From NCBI GenBank assembly GCA_902785555.1, contig CACZZB010000001.1, forward strand, positions 1 through 35,281: DNA of 35,281 nt, read 5' to 3'. Positions 32,159 through 35,281 of the stretch are shown here, piece after piece. Under the pieces are notes generated by a model. It was not told where the DNA came from. It did no database searches and saw only the letters and a program-made list of their open reading frames with translations. The translations under genes were made by a program, and so were the position numbers. Numbering within the stretch: the stretch's first letter is position 1; every line of letters starts with the position of its first letter. Source of the DNA: an uncultured Ruminococcus sp. (lineage in GTDB: Bacteria; Bacillota; Clostridia; Oscillospirales; Acutalibacteraceae).

Positions 32159-33850
32159 TTAATTATAATAATGTTTCGTACAGCTTTTGAAGAATTCCAA
32201 TTTTTCCTTTGTATCAATAAAACGTATCGTCTTTACCTGATTCTCTGACGCACCATGCTTTACTTTCCACTTGCGGTATTCGGCATAAGTTCCTTTTTTT
32301 ACCGCACATATAAATGACTTTGAACATTCTCCTATTTTCAGCATTCTGCCGTATTCGGGATTTACTTTCGTCAGTTCCTCGTCGAAAAATTCCCTGACTT
32401 CACTTTCAATATTTTCGGGAATATCCTTTTCAAATTCTATAAATGCCACTATTCGCCATGGTGCAAAATCGGTATCGGTATAAAGACTGTAATCCGATAT
32501 AGAAACTCCTATATCTTTTTGGAAATTTTTTATTGCAGTCGTAATATGTTCGATAGTCAGCTTGACACCCGTTATATTTATAAGCTGTTCTTTTCTGTAA
32601 GCAAACTGTACCAAAGGTATCTTATCCTTATATCCTGTCACCCTTATAACATCTTTTATTCTGTATCTGTACAGTCCCGAACGATTCGTTATGATTATCT
32701 CATACAGCTTTCCGACTTCAAGCTGATGCAAAAGCAGCGGCTTTGAATTTTCGTCATCTATCGGAAGAAATTCAAAAAATCCTCCGTCTATCGCAAGCAT
32801 ATAGTCCTTTTCTTCAATATCTGTCGCAGTGGCAACGGCTGCCTCGGAAGCTGCATACATTCCATAACAGAAAGCTATATCCTCACCGCAGTAATATTTC
32901 ATCTTTTCCGTGAAAGGCGTAAATTCTCCCGTGCCTATCGCAACTATCAGCGACATCTTTTGCCATAATTTCGGTATAATACCCTTGTCAGGCTCATTTA
33001 CAAATATCTGTCTGAGCTGTTCAGCCCTCTCCGGCTCCGGATTAAGATTCTTTTCCAACTTTTCTTTCAGTTCGGCCGAAATATTGACACTTTCATCAAT
33101 TTTACCTGTTCTGATATCGTTTATAAGCATCTGATAATTGTCAAAAATATATTTCATCAAATCACAAAGATTGGACATGAATATCGACATCAAAAATATC
33201 AAATCTGGGTCTTGCAATGAATAACGGGCTTTTATATATTTCATGTCAATGTTATCGCCATATCCGTTTATTTCCTTCGGAAGGCATATCGTTGGCAAAA
33301 CCAATCCTGCACTTGACAAGGCATACGATGAAATGAATCCCTCTCTTATACCGCCTTTTGTATATGTACATTCTGTTTCGGTAGTATTAAGACCCTTACC
33401 GATAACTATCCCCTTTTTTTTCATTTCTTTCAAAAGCATTGTATAATAATATGAAACACAGCCGATATATGGCTTATAGGAATCATCAACAACAGGTATT
33501 CTTTTCGTCACTCCCGTTGTACCCGACGTTTTGGCAAAAAAACTTATCTTATCCGAAGTAATGAGATTCTGTTCACCTGTTTCGGCAGTCCTGTCAAGAT
33601 ACTCTTTATAATCTTCATAAGTTGTAAAGGGCACTTTCTTTTGATATTCATCTATTGAATGTATATTTGCAAAATCATATTTTTTGCCGAATTCGGTATT
33701 CTTGTTTTTTTTCATAAGTTTCAAAAGCATTTTTTCGCTGAACTCATCGGCTTTTTTGCTTTGTGAAAAATATTTTCTGATATGGCATCTGCCATACAAT
33801 GCAACTGCACGAATAACAATAAAATTCTTTATTTTTTCGACCCAATTCAT
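32159..33850 (-). CDS. GH3-family acyl-acid amido synthetase
   Basis: 563 residues, close to the 570-610 of plant GH3 enzymes. The three nucleotide-site motifs are complete: motif I TSGTTGVTKR (108-117), motif II YAASE (332-336) and motif III YRYRIKDV (394-401). The C-terminal lid follows, with ITGVKLTIEHI. In plants the family adenylates a carboxylic acid with ATP and joins it to an amino acid (jasmonoyl-Ile, indole-3-acetyl-Asp). Bacterial members are little studied. It is cytoplasmic, without a signal peptide or membrane segment. GGAGG lies seven bases before the ATG. It is the first gene of a four-gene operon with an amide hydrolase and an ABC system. A paralogue at 192-1548 is a pseudogene. 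Confidence 0.85.
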   Translation of the reverse strand: MNWVEKIKNFIVIRAVALYGRCHIRKYFSQSKKADEFSEKMLLKLMKKNKNTEFGKKYDFANIHSIDEYQKKVPFTTYEDYKEYLDRTAETGEQNLITSDKISFFAKTSGTTGVTKRIPVVDDSYKPYIGCVSYYYTMLLKEMKKKGIVIGKGLNTTETECTYTKGGIREGFISSYALSSAGLVLPTICLPKEINGYGDNIDMKYIKARYSLQDPDLIFLMSIFMSNLCDLMKYIFDNYQMLINDIRTGKIDESVNISAELKEKLEKNLNPEPERAEQLRQIFVNEPDKGIIPKLWQKMSLIVAIGTGEFTPFTEKMKYYCGEDIAFCYGMYAASEAAVATATDIEEKDYMLAIDGGFFEFLPIDDENSKPLLLHQLEVGKLYEIIITNRSGLYRYRIKDVIRVTGYKDKIPLVQFAYRKEQLINITGVKLTIEHITTAIKNFQKDIGVSISDYSLYTDTDFAPWRIVAFIEFEKDIPENIESEVREFFDEELTKVNPEYGRMLKIGECSKSFICAVKKGTYAEYRKWKVKHGASENQVKTIRFIDTKEKLEFFKSCTKHYYN

Positions 33851-33862
33851 AACATTCCTCCA

Positions 33863-33907
33863 AAATAAAAAACAGACCGTATGTCAAAAAAGTGCATACC
33901 GCCTGTT
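33863..33907 (-). promoter_or_regulatory. Terminator-like hairpin in the GH3 operon leader (candidate attenuator)
   Basis: Minus-strand RNA AACAGGCGGUAUG pairs with CAUACGGUCUGUU (12 of 13 pairs, including one G.U) and runs into UUUUAUUUU, ending immediately before the GGAGG of the GH3 gene. The plus-strand version has two mismatches and a poorer U tract. No minus-strand gene lies upstream of the promoter at 33964-33992, so the hairpin stands between promoter and first gene. Confidence 0.6.
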
Positions 33908-33963
33908 GTTTTATTGATACTTTATTTATAAAAATATAAGCACTTCTATCTCATATACTTTGT

Positions 33964-33992
33964 ATTATATCATTGTAACATTTCAAAGTCAA
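33964..33992 (-). promoter_or_regulatory. Promoter of the GH3-hydrolase-ABC operon
   Basis: TTGACT (33987-33992), 17-base spacer and TATAAT (33964-33969) on the minus strand, giving a leader of about 105 bases. Confidence 0.8.
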
Positions 33993-34184
33993 TATAAAAA
34001 TTTTTTCTGACTTGATTCCGCAATAACATCTATATTTTATAAACGCAATAAATATTTATGTTTTCATTTGATTATACAATAATATAATAATATACTGAAT
34101 CTTTGGCAAATTTTTTGCTCTAAATTTATTGACATTATAATCTGTAAAATTACTGAATTAATTCATGAGCAAAAAGTTCTACAA
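33993..34184. other. Divergent intergenic region between the GH3 and metY promoters
   Basis: Very AT-rich sequence with no reading frame, tRNA or recognised riboswitch. It separates the minus-strand GH3 promoter from the plus-strand metY promoter. Confidence 0.5.
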
Positions 34185-34219
34185 AACCTATTGACATGAT
34201 AGGTTAAATATGCTATAAT
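34185..34219 (+). promoter_or_regulatory. metY promoter overlapped by a perfect inverted repeat
   Basis: TTGACA (34191-34196), 17-base spacer and TATAAT (34214-34219) form a perfect promoter. AACCTAT-N7-ATAGGTT (34185-34205) is an exact palindrome laid over the -35, the expected place for a repressor. Rrf2-family sulfur regulators (CymR/IscR-like) use sites of similar build, but this sequence is not proven to be one. Confidence 0.75.
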
Positions 34220-34266
34220 ACATTCATTCCACTAAAGAAAATCACTCTTTAAGGAGGTTGGAAATA

Positions 34267-34359
34267 ATGTTTGAAACAGTAACTCTTATCCAAAATAATA
34301 TTATATATTGTCGAATGTTCAACTCCCGAACATATAATAGTGATTGGAAAATTTGGTAA
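34267..34359 (+). CDS. Leader peptide upstream of metY
   Basis: A 30-codon frame, MFETVTLIQNNIIYCRMF then NSRTYNSDWKIW, starting 11-12 bases after a strong AAGGAGG. A Cys codon (15, at 34309-34311) and a Met codon (17) come just before the first RNA hairpin. The stop (34357-34359) overlaps an arm of the second. No folded domain is expected from the peptide, and I read it as a regulatory leader for the sulfur-assimilation gene downstream. It is not certain that translation of it matters. Confidence 0.55.
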   Translation: MFETVTLIQNNIIYCRMFNSRTYNSDWKIW

Positions 34360-34410
34360 TTGATACGTCATTTTTTATTTCCATATAATTTATATCAATT
34401 TGTTCGGGAG
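34315..34410 (+). promoter_or_regulatory. Mutually exclusive hairpins in the metY leader
   Basis: Structure A pairs ATGTTC (34315-34320) with GAACAT (34328-34333). Structure B pairs CTCCCGAACA (34323-34332) with TGTTCGGGAG (34401-34410), ten perfect pairs, extended by AATTGATA (34358-34365) with TATCAATT (34393-34400). A and B share GAACA and cannot coexist. A ribosome paused at the Cys codon would cover the 5' arms of both; one at the stop would cover the AATTGATA arm. A poly-A/poly-T pair (about 34416-34435) follows. Confidence 0.5.
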
Positions 34411-34468
34411 CTTTCAAAAAAATATACGTTTTTTTAAAATATAAATATAATTAAAGGAGATAATCATT

Positions 34469-35281
34469 ATGAGCAATTATAAATTTGAAACTTTACAGTT
34501 ACACGTCGGACAGGAACAGGCAGACCCCGCTACCGATTCAAGAGCAGTTCCGATATATCAGACAACTTCATACGTATTCCACAATTCACAGCACGCTGCA
34601 GACCGTTTCGGACTTGCCGATGCAGGCAACATCTACGGAAGACTTACAAACTCCACTCAGGATGTCCTCGAAAAAAGAATAGCCGCTCTTGAAGGCGGCA
34701 GTGCAGCTTTGGCAGTAGCTTCGGGTGCGGCAGCCATCACATATACTATACAAGCCCTTGCAGCCGACGGAGGTCATATCGTGGCTCAAAAGACTATATA
34801 CGGCGGCAGCTATAATCTTCTTTCTCATACACTCCCCCAGTACGGCATTGAAACCACTTTCGTCAATGCTCACGACCTTTCGGAAGTCGAAAATGCCATA
34901 AAAGAAAACACCCGTGCCATTTATCTCGAAACTCTCGGCAACCCCAACAGCGATATACCGGATATTGATGCCATTGCAGATATCGCCCATAAACACGGCT
35001 TACCCGTCGTAGTTGACAATACGTTTGGCACACCGTATCTTATCAGACCTATCGAACACGGTGCAGATATCGTTGTACATTCTGCAACAAAATTTATCGG
35101 CGGTCATGGTACTACTCTGGGCGGCATTATCGTGGAATCGGGTAGCTTCAATTGGAAAGCAAGCGGAAAATATCCGCATATCGCTGAGCCGAACCCCAGC
35201 TATCACGGAATATCTTTCTATGATGCTGTCGGTCCTGCTGCATTCGTAACATATATACGTGCAATTCTTCTCCGTGATACG
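34469..35281 (+). CDS. metY: O-acetylhomoserine sulfhydrylase, 5' part (runs off the window)
   Basis: The first 271 codons of a PLP enzyme of the Cys/Met metabolism family. Visible are the opening FETLQLHVGQEQADPATDSR, VPIYQTTSY, YGRLTNST, the substrate loop GGSYNLL, VDNTFGTPYL and the PLP lysine K208 in SATKFIGGHG. The long insert after SGSF and the H-V-G-Q start favour MetY (homocysteine from O-acetylhomoserine and sulfide) over cystathionine gamma-synthase. AAAGGAGA precedes the ATG. The promoter and leader suggest control by sulfur amino acid supply. The remaining C-terminal part, about 155 residues in the family, lies beyond the edge. Confidence 0.92.
   Translation, partial: MSNYKFETLQLHVGQEQADPATDSRAVPIYQTTSYVFHNSQHAADRFGLADAGNIYGRLTNSTQDVLEKRIAALEGGSAALAVASGAAAITYTIQALAADGGHIVAQKTIYGGSYNLLSHTLPQYGIETTFVNAHDLSEVENAIKENTRAIYLETLGNPNSDIPDIDAIADIAHKHGLPVVVDNTFGTPYLIRPIEHGADIVVHSATKFIGGHGTTLGGIIVESGSFNWKASGKYPHIAEPNPSYHGISFYDAVGPAAFVTYIRAILLRDT

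Noticed and set aside
34220..34468. SAM riboswitch (S-box) or T-box before metY
   Set aside because: The conserved S-box core and the T-box TGGNACCGCG element are both absent.

Overview
The window is a gene-dense, AT-rich chromosomal segment of a spore-forming Clostridia-type Firmicute, most likely a Ruminococcus-like gut anaerobe. The evidence is strong GGAGG ribosome sites, TTGACA/TATAAT promoters, dipicolinate synthase genes dpaA-dpaB, a GerW/YtfJ sporulation protein, a BspA-type leucine-rich-repeat surface protein, and a membrane protein ending in a starch-binding-like module. No phage, intact insertion sequence or CRISPR array is visible. Species cannot be fixed from the sequence alone.

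Layout. 1-5400 (minus strand): a decayed GH3-type acyl-adenylating enzyme gene, a secreted LRR protein and a two-gene ABC transporter. 5400-6600: a small accessory islet with an orphan gene, a possible conjugation-gene stub, tRNA-Ser(GCU) and the 5' half of a second tRNA-Ser(UGA) behind a consensus promoter. 6600-8170 (minus): a TSCPD protein and the rpsF-ssb-rpsR operon. 8300-12540 (plus): a RING-like/zinc-ribbon membrane protein, galU, a cyclophilin, and dpaA-dpaB. 12550-14840 (minus): a zinc-ribbon, Pro/Gln-repeat, single-pass membrane protein with a C-terminal CBM26-like module. 14900-20070 (minus): M50 protease, scpA, scpB, DUF2953, gerW/ytfJ, dacF-like carboxypeptidase and rluB. 20090-23990 (minus): yqeG, a DUF6572-like gene, aroQ, a small orphan, an M24 peptidase, efp and a CD1247-like zinc-ribbon protein. 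24060-26670 (minus): rpsU, a BaiN-type flavoprotein and an RpiR regulator. 26690-33990 (minus): a four-gene operon. 34180-end (plus): metY behind an unusual leader.

The most notable locus is the four-gene operon at 26736-33850. It pairs a GH3-family enzyme (ATP-dependent acyl-acid to amino-acid ligation in characterised relatives) with a linear amide C-N hydrolase of the bile-salt-hydrolase/penicillin-acylase Ntn family and a MacB/FtsX-type ABC system with a large coiled-coil permease. One enzyme could make an amide bond and its neighbour could break one, next to a dedicated membrane complex. The operon has a TTGACT-N17-TATAAT promoter and a terminator-like hairpin directly before the first ribosome site, suggesting attenuation. 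A second GH3 gene in the same window (192-1548) has lost one catalytic motif by deletion and also carries a frameshift.

A second regulatory novelty is the metY leader: a consensus promoter overlapping a perfect inverted repeat, then a 30-codon reading frame with a strong ribosome site and a Cys codon placed just before mutually exclusive hairpins. This is the expected layout of a translation-coupled attenuator. Two more hairpins that pair better as minus-strand RNA, because of G.U wobble, lie at 16805-16854 (covering the dacF ribosome site) and 17402-17441.
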